From an uncultured Collinsella sp. (GTDB taxonomy: Bacteria > Actinomycetota > Coriobacteriia > Coriobacteriales > Coriobacteriaceae), in contig URIJ01000032.1 of NCBI GenBank assembly GCA_900547835.1, positions 1 through 14,897 of the forward strand: a DNA stretch of 14,897 bases. The letters run 5' to 3'. Below the pieces are notes generated by a model, which saw only the letters and a list, made by a program, of their open reading frames with translations, ran no database searches and was not told where the DNA came from. A program made the translations under genes and the position numbers. The stretch's first letter is position 1. Every line of letters begins with the position of its first letter. Of the stretch, positions 1 through 5,537 are shown in pieces.

Positions 1-144
1 GCCAAACGCTTCGTAATCTCGGACGCCAGTAAATTTGGCATGGTGGCGCCCGTCAAGTTCGCGGACTTCCGCGACGCAACGATTATTACCGCAGGTGAGG
101 TCCCCGCCAAGTACCGGGCAATGGACAACGTCATCACGGTCTAA
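1..144 (+). CDS. DeoR-family transcriptional regulator, C-terminal end (partial)
   Basis: Only the last 47 codons are inside the window; frame 1 is open from base 1 to a TAA at 142-144. The peptide contains SDASKFG followed by VKFADFRDATIITAGE, which resembles the end of the DeoR-type sugar-phosphate sensor domain (DSSKFG, then an 'F/L..ID.LITD' strand). Proteins of this family are usually repressors of sugar or nucleoside catabolic operons, with an N-terminal helix-turn-helix that would lie upstream of the window. Nothing here shows the ligand or the targets. The usual Asp of 'LITD' is replaced by Ala (IITAGE), a mild deviation. The family call rests on a short tail and is therefore moderate. 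Confidence 0.72.
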   Translation, partial: AKRFVISDASKFGMVAPVKFADFRDATIITAGEVPAKYRAMDNVITV

Positions 145-167
145 CAGTAGGGTACGGGCTAAGGCCT

Positions 168-206
168 AAACCGCCACAAAGGTGCCTGTCCCCATTTTGG
201 TGGTTA
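168..206. repeat. REP-like hairpin, copy 1
   Basis: An imperfect inverted repeat pairs AAACCGCCACAAA (168-180) with TTTTGGTGGTT (195-205) around a GGTGCCTGTCCCC core. A second copy with the same core and arms lies at 538-577. Two copies within 400 bp, both intergenic and both palindromic, fit a repetitive extragenic palindrome or a small non-autonomous element. No transposase is visible nearby. Confidence 0.6.
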
Positions 207-211
207 GTAAC

Positions 212-229
212 GAAAACTGAGTAGTTTTC
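212..229. repeat. Small perfect inverted repeat
   Basis: GAAAACT (212-218) and AGTTTTC (223-229) form a 7-bp stem with a 4-nt loop, lying between the REP-like copy and the terminator-like hairpin. Function unknown; it may belong to the same 3' untranslated structure downstream of the deoR-type gene. Confidence 0.35.
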
Positions 230-237
230 TCAATAGA

Positions 238-275
238 AAAGCGGCAACGTCCATCACGGGCGTTGCCGCTTTCGT
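238..275 (+). terminator. Candidate intrinsic terminator downstream of the DeoR-family gene
   Basis: AAAGCGGCAACG (238-249) pairs perfectly with CGTTGCCGCTTT (261-272) around an 11-nt loop, giving a 12-bp stem flanked by A-rich and T-rich ends. The U tract is short and interrupted (TTTCGTT), so termination may be incomplete. It lies 93 bp after the deoR-type stop codon, and no other rightward gene precedes it. Confidence 0.58.
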
Positions 276-288
276 TGTCTGCCGGTTT

Positions 289-506
289 GTCTAAGTCTGT
301 AACAACTGGACCGTTAAAAGTGGGCTAGGTGTTACAGATTGAGATGCTTCCGAACCGCGCCGTCCCTTTGTCTCAATCTGTAACATCTGGGATCGATTTT
401 GCCGAGTTACTGTTACAGATTGAGATTTTCCCTTAAGGGGGATTCGAATGTCTCGATCTGTAACAGATAGACCGGAAAATGGGTTCTAACTGTTACAGAT
501 CGAGAC
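289..506. repeat. Alternating array of six 15-16-nt units at ~40-bp spacing
   Basis: The unit TGTTACAGATTGAGA appears on the + strand at 330-344, 411-425 and 491-506, and as its reverse complement (GTCTCAATCTGTAACA type) at 289-304, 370-385 and 450-465. Unit starts are spaced 41, 40, 41, 39 and 41 bp, and the intervening spacers are 25, 25, 25, 24 and 25 nt. Orientation strictly alternates, so the array can be read as three copies of an inverted pair with an ~81-bp period. Unit 1 is the most degenerate (GTCTAAGTCTGTAACA); units 5 and 6 share a compensating base change. Spacer sequences differ, although the loops at 305-329 and 466-490 share a GACCG..AAAA..TGGG pattern. No ORF, promoter or T tract explains it. 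It could be a multi-site operator, a set of structured RNAs or a lineage-specific repeat. Confidence 0.85.
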
Positions 507-537
507 GTTTTGGGACCGCGGCTGAGCCATTGCGGCA

Positions 538-577
538 AAACCACCATAAAGGTGCTTGTCCCCTTTGTGGTGGTTTA
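538..577. repeat. REP-like hairpin, copy 2, at the 3' end of the pseudouridine synthase gene
   Basis: AAACCACCATAAA (538-550) pairs with TTTGTGGTGGTTT (564-576) as a 13-bp stem with one G-T pair around GGTGCTTGTCCCC. The arm overlaps the TAA of the leftward pseudouridine synthase gene (575-577). Read leftwards, the stem is followed by TTTTGCC, so this copy may also serve as that operon's terminator. It is homologous to the repeat at 168-206. Confidence 0.62.
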
Positions 578-1234
578 GGGCTCCCAGGGGCAGGGGGCTT
601 CGATGTGGATGTGCTCGCCGGTTACGGGATGCGTAAAGGACACGCTGTGGGCATGGAGCATGAGGCCGCAGGGGCGCGGCGTTCCGTACAGGTCGTCGCC
701 AACCAGGGGATGATGCTCGCTTGCCAGGTGCACGCGAATCTGATGCTTGCGGCCGGTGAGCAGCTCGACATCAATATACGAGCGCGTGGGCAGGCCTCGA
801 CGGCTCTTAAGACGCTTGAGCACCTTTACGCGTGTTTGAGACGGCTTGCCGCTGGCGCCGACGCGCATCTTTCGACTGTCGTGACGGTCGCGGGCGATGG
901 GCTTGTCGATGAGCTTTTCGTTCCAGTCGATCTTGCCCTCGGCCAGCGCCAGGTAGTGCTTTTCGAACGCGTGGTCGATGATCATCTGATCAAAGGCGGG
1001 CTGCGTCTGCTTGTCGAGTGAGAACAGCACCACGCCGGTGGTGTCACGGTCCAGGCGATTGAGCGGCTGCATGTCGGTCACGGCAAAGCCGTCGCCCATC
1101 GCCAGCAGCAGGTCGCTGGCGTAGTCGGTGAGCGTGCGCTCGCCGGTGCCATCGCCGTGGACGATCATACCGGCAGGCTTGTCGATGGCCATGAGCCAGG
1201 CGTCGCAGTAGAGGACTTGAGGTTCTTCGTTCAC
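575..1234 (-). CDS. RluA-family RNA pseudouridine synthase
   Basis: Converts specific uridines in rRNA or tRNA to pseudouridine; a cytoplasmic RNA-modification enzyme. The 219-residue protein opens directly with the catalytic fold (AIDKPAGMIVHG at 16-27). It has the family signature PLNRLDRDTTG (57-67), in which Asp62 is the expected nucleophile, and the late motif LLTGRKHQIRVHLA. There is no N-terminal S4 domain, so it matches the short RluA/RluC-type catalytic core and not full RluD. The start is GTG at 1232-1234, supported by GAAAGG (1242-1247) seven bases upstream. The gene begins only 15 bp after the U32 stop codon, implying co-transcription with it. Position 59 is Asn instead of the more usual His of HRLD, a variant I recall from Gram-positive members. 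Target site unknown. Confidence 0.9.
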   Translation of the reverse strand: MNEEPQVLYCDAWLMAIDKPAGMIVHGDGTGERTLTDYASDLLLAMGDGFAVTDMQPLNRLDRDTTGVVLFSLDKQTQPAFDQMIIDHAFEKHYLALAEGKIDWNEKLIDKPIARDRHDSRKMRVGASGKPSQTRVKVLKRLKSRRGLPTRSYIDVELLTGRKHQIRVHLASEHHPLVGDDLYGTPRPCGLMLHAHSVSFTHPVTGEHIHIEAPCPWEP

Positions 1235-1249
1235 GTGTAAGCCTTTCGG

Positions 1250-3742
1250 TTAGCTGATTCCCACAAACATGCAGCCCGAGGTCGCCCCGCGTAGGCGGGC
1301 GGCGGGCTTGCGACCGGCCTGCGCGGCCTCGACGGCGCGACGGACGCGGGCGACGGCACGGCCCACCTCATCCGTCTCGAGCAGCGTTCCGTCCACCATG
1401 AGACGGCGCACGCCGGCGTCGAGCAGCTGTGGAACCTGCGGTGTGAGGTCGATGGGGTAGGCGTCGTACAGGCGAGAGCGGCCGTGGATGTCGGTGCGGA
1501 CGGGCATGACCTTTCCGTCGATATTCTTGAGCGAGAGCTTGCGGGCGCGCAGGCGGCAGTTGACGCAATCGTGGATGCAGCCGTTGGCAACCTGCAGAAT
1601 GCAATGCTCGCTTGTCATGACGCGCGGGCGGCCAAAGACGGTGATGCCCAGAGCCGCGGGCGCGGCGGCGCCGAGCGAGACAATCTCGTCGAGCGTGATC
1701 TCGGGCGAGAGCCAAAACGCACCGGCTCCGCGCTCGGCAAGCGCCTCCATGCAGGGCGTGTTGTGCACCGGCAGGCAAGAGCGAATCTCGGCCGTGGCGC
1801 CGGCATGCGCGGCTACGGCGAGCTCGGAGATATTGCCGACGGCGACGGTGGCTCCGGCATTGATCCAGGGGTCGACGCGCTCGTGGTCAACAGCGCGGCA
1901 GACCTCGTCGAGTACGGGCACGATACCCTGCTCAAATGCATCGGCAGGGGAGAGTCCGACAGCATCGAGCGCATCGGTGGTCATGTAGATGCGCGTGGCG
2001 CCCTCGGCACGAGCCGCCTCGGCGGCTTCGAGTGTGGTGACGGCGGCGCAGATCTGCGGCTCATCGCGGTAATGCTCGGGCATGGCGCGCGTACATTTGT
2101 CGAGTACCGGCAGCTCGAGCGTTTTCGCGCGCTCCTCGTACGGCGCCAGAATGGCCTCCTCCAATGCTTTGCAGGCGGCGGCGCGCACCTTGTGCACGGC
2201 GGAGAAGCCCATGCCGCAGCCCTCATCGAGCGCCACATCAAAGCTCGCTGCCTCAAAGGGCGAGGAGCCCATGCGGCCCACATGCTCAACCAGGTCTGCC
2301 GCCTCGACGGCGCGGGTCTTGGCGGCCTCGACGGTAAAGCCCGTGGCCGTGGCCGCAAGCGAAGGATCATCGCAGCAGCTGAGTGTGACAGTAAACGGCT
2401 CACCCAGGCGCGCCACCACGGACACATCAACAGCTCGGCGGCGCAGCACATCGCGCTTGAGCGCGGCGCCGGCGGCGTCGATGGCACGCTGACTGCGAAT
2501 CACGCGGACGCGGCAGCCCTCGGGCATGCTGCGGGGTACGCGACATTCGATGACTTCACCGGCTGCGGCATCATCGGCGGCAATGGTGGTCAGGAACTGG
2601 TCAAACTCGTTATCGTGGCGAAGCTCCAGCAGGTCGCCCTTGCCCACGGGCTCAAACAGCTCAATGCGGGCGATGGCGGCGCGGCGACGGCGGTCGTCGG
2701 GCTTGAGGCCGCGCACATCGCGGTTGGCCGGGCGGCTGCCCAGCACCGTGCCCACGATCTGGCCGCGGTTGTTGGAACGCTCATAGCTCATCATCTCGTC
2801 GCCCGAGGTGCCGTCCTGATAGGCGTGCGTAAAGTCGCGGTTGAAGCAGCGCTTGAGCTGGCGCTGGCGGGCAGCTTCCTCGTCCTTGGCAACGGTGGCT
2901 CCGGATAGCATGTCGTCAATTTCGTGACGATACACATCAACGATGGAGTACACGTAATCGGGCGCCTTCATGCGACCCTCGAGCTTGAGCGATGCGGCGC
3001 CGGCGTCATACAGACGGCGAACAAGCTGCGAGGTGTTGGTGTCACGCGGGCACAGCGCGCGCTCGCGGCCGGCGGGGGAGAGCGTGCGGCCGTTCTCGTC
3101 GATCAGCTCGTAGGGCAGGCGGCAGGGCTGGGCGCACATGCCGCGGTTGGCCGATCGTCCCGCCATGGCAAAGCTCGACAGCAGGCACAGGCCCGAGTAG
3201 CAAAAGCAGATGGCGCCATGGCTGAAGACCTCAAGGTCCACATCGGGCGCGGCGTCGTGAATGGCGGCGATTTCGTCGATGGAGAGCTCGCGCGAGAGAG
3301 TCACGCGGTCGGCGCCCTGCTCACGGCACCAAAGGGTTCCGCGGTCGTCGTGGATGTTCGCCTGGGTCGAGATATGTGTCTCGATGCCGGGCATGGTGCG
3401 CTTGGCCTCAAAGAACAGACCCCAGTCCTGGATAATGAAGGCATCGGCGCCCAGCGTGGAGCAGCGATGAATGAGCTGCAGTGCATCGCCCATCTCGGAC
3501 TGCTTGATGACGATGTTGACCGTGACGTAGACGCGCGAGCCGGCCAGGTGTGCGGCGCGGCAGGCCTGCTCAAAGGCCTCGTCGGTAAAGTTGGTTGCCT
3601 TGCGGCGGGCGTTGAAGCTGCCCATGCCGCAGTAGATGGCGTCTGCCCCGGCGGCGAGCGCGGCGGCAAAGGGCTCCGGGCCTCCGGCGGGGGCCAAAAG
3701 CTCGGGCCTGCGGTTAGTGGTTCGGCTGGCGGTTGCGGTCAT
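1250..3742 (-). CDS. Peptidase U32-family protein (RlhA-like, 830 aa)
   Basis: U32-family proteins were named as collagenase-like peptidases, but characterised members act in RNA modification (RlhA, 23S rRNA 5-hydroxycytidine; TrhP, tRNA hydroxyuridine). The N-terminal barrel begins ELLAPAGGPEPF (14-25). The U32 signature is intact at 171-189, with EVFSHGAIC then Cys181 and Cys186, followed by GRSANRGMCAQPCR (Cys203, Cys207), the cysteines likely to hold an iron-sulfur cluster. LKLEGRMKAPDYVYSIVDVYR is also typical. The middle fits a DUF3656-like insert, and the C-terminus has a second cysteine set (714, 722, 726, 729), a U32-like VRTDIHGRSRLYDAYPIDL segment and the ending TSGCMFVGIS. The length, greater than E. 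coli RlhA, resembles clostridial and actinobacterial forms. The start is ATG at 3740-3742 with a GAAAGG/CAGGA-rich leader. The exact substrate is not provable here. Confidence 0.88.
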   Translation of the reverse strand: MTATASRTTNRRPELLAPAGGPEPFAAALAAGADAIYCGMGSFNARRKATNFTDEAFEQACRAAHLAGSRVYVTVNIVIKQSEMGDALQLIHRCSTLGADAFIIQDWGLFFEAKRTMPGIETHISTQANIHDDRGTLWCREQGADRVTLSRELSIDEIAAIHDAAPDVDLEVFSHGAICFCYSGLCLLSSFAMAGRSANRGMCAQPCRLPYELIDENGRTLSPAGRERALCPRDTNTSQLVRRLYDAGAASLKLEGRMKAPDYVYSIVDVYRHEIDDMLSGATVAKDEEAARQRQLKRCFNRDFTHAYQDGTSGDEMMSYERSNNRGQIVGTVLGSRPANRDVRGLKPDDRRRRAAIARIELFEPVGKGDLLELRHDNEFDQFLTTIAADDAAAGEVIECRVPRSMPEGCRVRVIRSQRAIDAAGAALKRDVLRRRAVDVSVVARLGEPFTVTLSCCDDPSLAATATGFTVEAAKTRAVEAADLVEHVGRMGSSPFEAASFDVALDEGCGMGFSAVHKVRAAACKALEEAILAPYEERAKTLELPVLDKCTRAMPEHYRDEPQICAAVTTLEAAEAARAEGATRIYMTTDALDAVGLSPADAFEQGIVPVLDEVCRAVDHERVDPWINAGATVAVGNISELAVAAHAGATAEIRSCLPVHNTPCMEALAERGAGAFWLSPEITLDEIVSLGAAAPAALGITVFGRPRVMTSEHCILQVANGCIHDCVNCRLRARKLSLKNIDGKVMPVRTDIHGRSRLYDAYPIDLTPQVPQLLDAGVRRLMVDGTLLETDEVGRAVARVRRAVEAAQAGRKPAARLRGATSGCMFVGIS

Positions 3743-3774
3743 ATCCTGCCTTTCAAAATGCTCAGATATTCAAA

Positions 3775-3780
3775 AGTATA
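3775..3780 (-). promoter_or_regulatory. Possible -10 element for the U32/pseudouridine synthase operon
   Basis: On the minus strand 3775-3780 reads TATACT, a good -10 match, 33 bp upstream of the ATG. No convincing -35 is seen at 16-18 bp, and that position is taken by the inverted repeat 3783-3806, so either an activator or another start site may be used. Confidence 0.35.
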
Positions 3781-3782
3781 GT

Positions 3783-3891
3783 GGCGTCGCTGCGGTGGGC
3801 GACGCCCGCAGCCTAAGCAGGACAAAGTCTTCAGCAGCTTAGGCTGGCTGACCCCGTGGAGAACCGTTCAGCTGCCAACGGGCGCCGTTGG
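3783..3891. repeat. Cluster of three inverted repeats upstream of the U32 gene
   Basis: Three perfect inverted repeats follow each other: GGCGTCGC (3783-3790) with GCGACGCC (3799-3806); CAGCCTAAGC (3809-3818) with GCTTAGGCTG (3837-3846); and CCAACGG (3875-3881) with CCGTTGG (3885-3891). The region separates divergent genes, so ordinary terminators are not expected. They could be operators, or hairpins in a long U32 mRNA leader if transcription starts upstream in the AT-rich part. Confidence 0.5.
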
Positions 3892-3924
3892 GCGATAAAA
3901 TATTCTCTCCAGCTGATAATATTC

Positions 3925-3953
3925 TTGCATCAAACAGAAACCTTGAGTACTAT
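3925..3953 (+). promoter_or_regulatory. ridA promoter
   Basis: TTGCAT (3925-3930) and TACTAT (3948-3953) are separated by exactly 17 bp in a locally AT-rich stretch. The predicted transcription start near 3960 leaves a leader of about 83 nt that begins right at the hairpin 3963-4010. Confidence 0.6.
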
Positions 3954-3962
3954 CCCAAATCA

Positions 3963-4010
3963 AGCGCGGTGTTCAGACCGAATTGTGCCTCCCGGTGCGA
4001 ACGCCGCGCT
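3963..4010 (+). promoter_or_regulatory. Structured 5' leader hairpin of ridA
   Basis: AGCGCGGTGTTC (3963-3974) pairs with GAACGCCGCGCT (3999-4010) over 12 positions with one G-U pair. Inside, ACCG (3977-3980) pairs with CGGT (3993-3996), leaving a 12-nt apical loop that ends CCTCC (3988-3992). The loop could touch the GGAG of the ridA Shine-Dalgarno sequence (4031-4036). The fold is seen in sequence; a regulatory role is inference, and it matches no riboswitch class that I recognise. Confidence 0.5.
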
Positions 4011-4030
4011 CACGCTCTCTATCTGATCGT

Positions 4031-4036
4031 AAGGAG
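4031..4036 (+). promoter_or_regulatory. ridA ribosome binding site
   Basis: AAGGAG sits 6 nt before the ATG at 4043. It settles the start: the frame stays open upstream to 3983, but an ATG there has no such site and would lie inside the leader hairpin. Confidence 0.85.
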
Positions 4037-4042
4037 AAAAAC

Positions 4043-4420
4043 ATGAGCAAGACCGTCGTGTCTTCCGATAACGCACCCGCAGCCATCGGCCCGTATTCCC
4101 CCGGTATCCAGACCGGCAACATGGTGTTCCTGTCCGGCCAGCTGGGCATCGACCCCGCAACCGGCAAGATGCCCGAGGGCGTCGAGGCCCAGGCCAAGCA
4201 GTCCCTTGCTAACGTCGAGGCCCTGCTGACCGCTGCCGGCGCCACCTTTGCCGATGTCGTTAAGACCACGGTCTATCTGGCCGACATTGCCGACTTCGCT
4301 GCCGTGAACGAGATCTACGCCTCCAAGTTCGAGGCTCCGTTCCCCGCGCGCAGCGCTTTCCAGGTTGCCGCTCTTCCGGCTGGCGGTCTGGTCGAGATCG
4401 AGGTCGTCGCCGCTCTCTAA
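4043..4420 (+). CDS. ridA: RidA family reactive enamine/imine deaminase
   Basis: RidA hydrolyses reactive 2-aminoacrylate and related imines released by PLP enzymes, protecting other enzymes from damage; it is a cytoplasmic trimer in known members. The 125-residue product is the usual length. It opens with AIGPYSPGIQTGNMVFLSGQ, continues with KTTVYLADIADFAAVNEIY, and ends with PARSAFQVAALPAGGLVEIEVVA, which carries the conserved substrate-binding Arg of the RidA (not Rid2-7) type. It has its own promoter and a folded leader, and converges on the YheO-type regulator with a shared terminator. Genes for selenium-dependent purine catabolism begin about 1.1 kb downstream. In pathways that include diaminopropionate ammonia-lyase (YgeX), 2-aminoacrylate is formed, which would give RidA a specific job here, though no ygeX is in the window. 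Confidence 0.95.
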   Translation: MSKTVVSSDNAPAAIGPYSPGIQTGNMVFLSGQLGIDPATGKMPEGVEAQAKQSLANVEALLTAAGATFADVVKTTVYLADIADFAAVNEIYASKFEAPFPARSAFQVAALPAGGLVEIEVVAAL

Positions 4421-4450
4421 GGGGTTGGCAACAACTAAACATGACATGCA

Positions 4451-4484
4451 AAAAGACCCTGCAGTGCGAGCTGCAGGGTCTTTT
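4451..4484. terminator. Bidirectional intrinsic terminator between ridA and the YheO-type regulator
   Basis: AAAAGACCCTGCAG (4451-4464) and CTGCAGGGTCTTTT (4471-4484) form a perfect 14-bp stem with a 6-nt loop. There is a T tract on the + strand, and A's at 4450-4454 give a U tract on the minus strand. It sits 30 bp after ridA and 44 bp after the stop of the convergent regulator gene, so it can end both transcripts. Confidence 0.92.
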
Positions 4485-4528
4485 GTCAAGTGACGAATCG
4501 CTTGTGGAGCCGCGCTCCATTTTGCTCG

Positions 4529-5185
4529 TTAGCCTTCCTTGCGGACTTTTTGCAGGTAGCGGTAGACGCTGGGCTCCGAGATGCCCAGCGCGGTGGCGGC
4601 GCAGGCTACGGCGCCCTTGAGCATGAACACTCCGTTGCCGTTGAGGTGGCGAATGACTTCCACGCGGTCGCTTTGACCAAGCGACGTCACATCCAGCCCG
4701 CGAGCGCTCAGCAGCTCGGAAATACTGCGGTCGATGAGCTCCTGGGTGGACTCCGAAAGGCTTTCGACCTCGATAGGGGCGGGCTCCGTGCGCGTCGGCG
4801 CTGCGTCGAAGCACGCCATGAGCTGCTGCGCCATGGCGTTTATGGAGCGTACGGTCGAGAGGTCGGTGTTGACGCAGAGCATACCGACGATCTCGTCATC
4901 CTCGCGGATAAAGAACGTCGCGGACTCCAACGTCTTGCCTCCGGCGCCGCGGCCCTCGTAGCCCGTAATAAACGGCAGGTCGCGATACTTGGGGTCGTGC
5001 ATGATCTTGAGCGCCAGATCGGTGGCGGGACCGCCGACCTTACGGCCGCTCACAATGCCGTTGCGAATATCGACGATGGCGTGGTCGGGATCCGAGAAAT
5101 CGTGCAGCACGATTTCGCTGTTCTTACCGAGTACCTGCTCCAGGAAATCGACCATCGGCAAAAAGCGGCGTACGGTCTCGTTCAC
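4529..5185 (-). CDS. YheO/DauR-type PAS and helix-turn-helix transcriptional regulator
   Basis: A 218-residue cytoplasmic regulator. The N-terminal half is a YheO-like PAS sensor: IVLHDFSDPDHAIVDIRNG, then VSGRKVGGPATDLAL, and GKTLESATFFIREDDEIVGMLCVN. After a linker of about 40 residues, the C-terminal part is an HTH of the DauR type (RVEVIRHLNGNGVFMLKGAVACAATALGISEPSVYRYLQKV). The chosen start is GTG at 5183-5185, preceded by AAAGGAG at a 6-nt distance; upstream in-frame codons to 5326 lack a ribosome site and do not look like the family. DauR represses D-arginine catabolism in Pseudomonas; the ligand here is unknown. It is divergent from the purine permease-ssnA-ygfK-xdhD run and convergent with ridA, which makes it the nearest candidate regulator of both. 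Confidence 0.88.
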   Translation of the reverse strand: MNETVRRFLPMVDFLEQVLGKNSEIVLHDFSDPDHAIVDIRNGIVSGRKVGGPATDLALKIMHDPKYRDLPFITGYEGRGAGGKTLESATFFIREDDEIVGMLCVNTDLSTVRSINAMAQQLMACFDAAPTRTEPAPIEVESLSESTQELIDRSISELLSARGLDVTSLGQSDRVEVIRHLNGNGVFMLKGAVACAATALGISEPSVYRYLQKVRKEG

Positions 5186-5191
5186 GGGCAA

Positions 5192-5198
5192 CTCCTTT
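5192..5198 (-). promoter_or_regulatory. Ribosome binding site fixing the GTG start of the YheO-type regulator
   Basis: The minus strand reads AAAGGAG six bases upstream of GTG 5183-5185. This strong site favours the 218-residue form over a 265-residue form that would begin at 5326. Confidence 0.8.
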
Positions 5199-5421
5199 GG
5201 GTGAAATCGGAAATGTTCATAACAATTTTTTCTCATGGTAACACGGTGTCTATTGACTCGCATATTCGCAGGTACATTGCGTAATACAGACGAGCGGTAG
5301 GATTTTGGCGGTAAACGGTTGACCAAAAGAAAAGTTAGATGTTATTTTGACTGGACACTTTCCTGACCTGCGGAAATGCATTGTCTCAGCTTAAGAACAG
5401 TCTGATAACAAAAAATTATTA

Positions 5422-5450
5422 TTGAGAATGAGAATCATCTTTAATACGAT
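5422..5450 (+). promoter_or_regulatory. Promoter of the purine permease operon, with Fur-box-like overlap
   Basis: TTGAGA (5422-5427) and TACGAT (5445-5450) are exactly 17 bp apart, with an A/T-rich stretch just upstream. The predicted start near 5457 gives a leader of about 80 nt. Bases 5424-5442 (GAGAATGAGAATCATCTTT) match 14 of 19 positions of the classical Fur consensus and overlap the -35 and spacer, a position suited to repression. The promoter is reasonably supported; metal control is speculative. Confidence 0.62.
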
Positions 5451-5537
5451 ATGCAACGAAGGCACAACCTCAACCCCGCACTGCGTCACAATAGAGCGTT
5501 AGATGCGAAAACAACTATTTCGAGGATTGGTGGTCAA

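Larger units (their letters stand above)
5186..5537. other. Divergent intergenic region between the regulator and purine permease
   Basis: No gene or known riboswitch is recognisable in these 352 bp. The regulator-proximal part has an A/T run (5223-5233) and no clear minus-strand promoter. The permease-proximal part is AT-rich (5405-5421), like an UP element, and leads into the promoter at 5422-5450. The ~80-nt permease leader (5457-5537) shows no strong stem. Confidence 0.6.

Noticed and set aside
289..506. CRISPR array
   Set aside because: Units are only 15-16 nt and alternate in orientation, spacers are 24-25 nt, only six units exist and no cas genes are visible. Regular spacing alone is not enough.
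479..1021. Plus-strand ORF starting in the repeat array and running into the pseudouridine synthase gene
   Set aside because: It begins inside repeats without a ribosome site and is antisense to a well-supported RluA-family gene.
1484..2908. Plus-strand ORF of 474 codons within the U32 gene
   Set aside because: It has low-complexity Gly/Ala/Arg-rich translation without recognisable motifs; the minus-strand U32 frame has the full family signature.
5253..5287. Plus-strand promoter TTGACT...TAATAC in the regulator-permease gap
   Set aside because: The two elements are 23 bp apart, too far for a normal promoter, whereas 5422-5450 has ideal spacing.
5451..5537. Upstream start (ATG 5451) for the purine permease
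   Set aside because: The ATG abuts the -10 element and would precede the expected transcription start; the extra 29 residues are polar and unlike NCS2 N-termini.
5339..5537. Purine (guanine/xanthine) riboswitch upstream of the permease
   Set aside because: I could not find the three-helix core or conserved loop sequences of a purine riboswitch, or any strong stem in the predicted leader.
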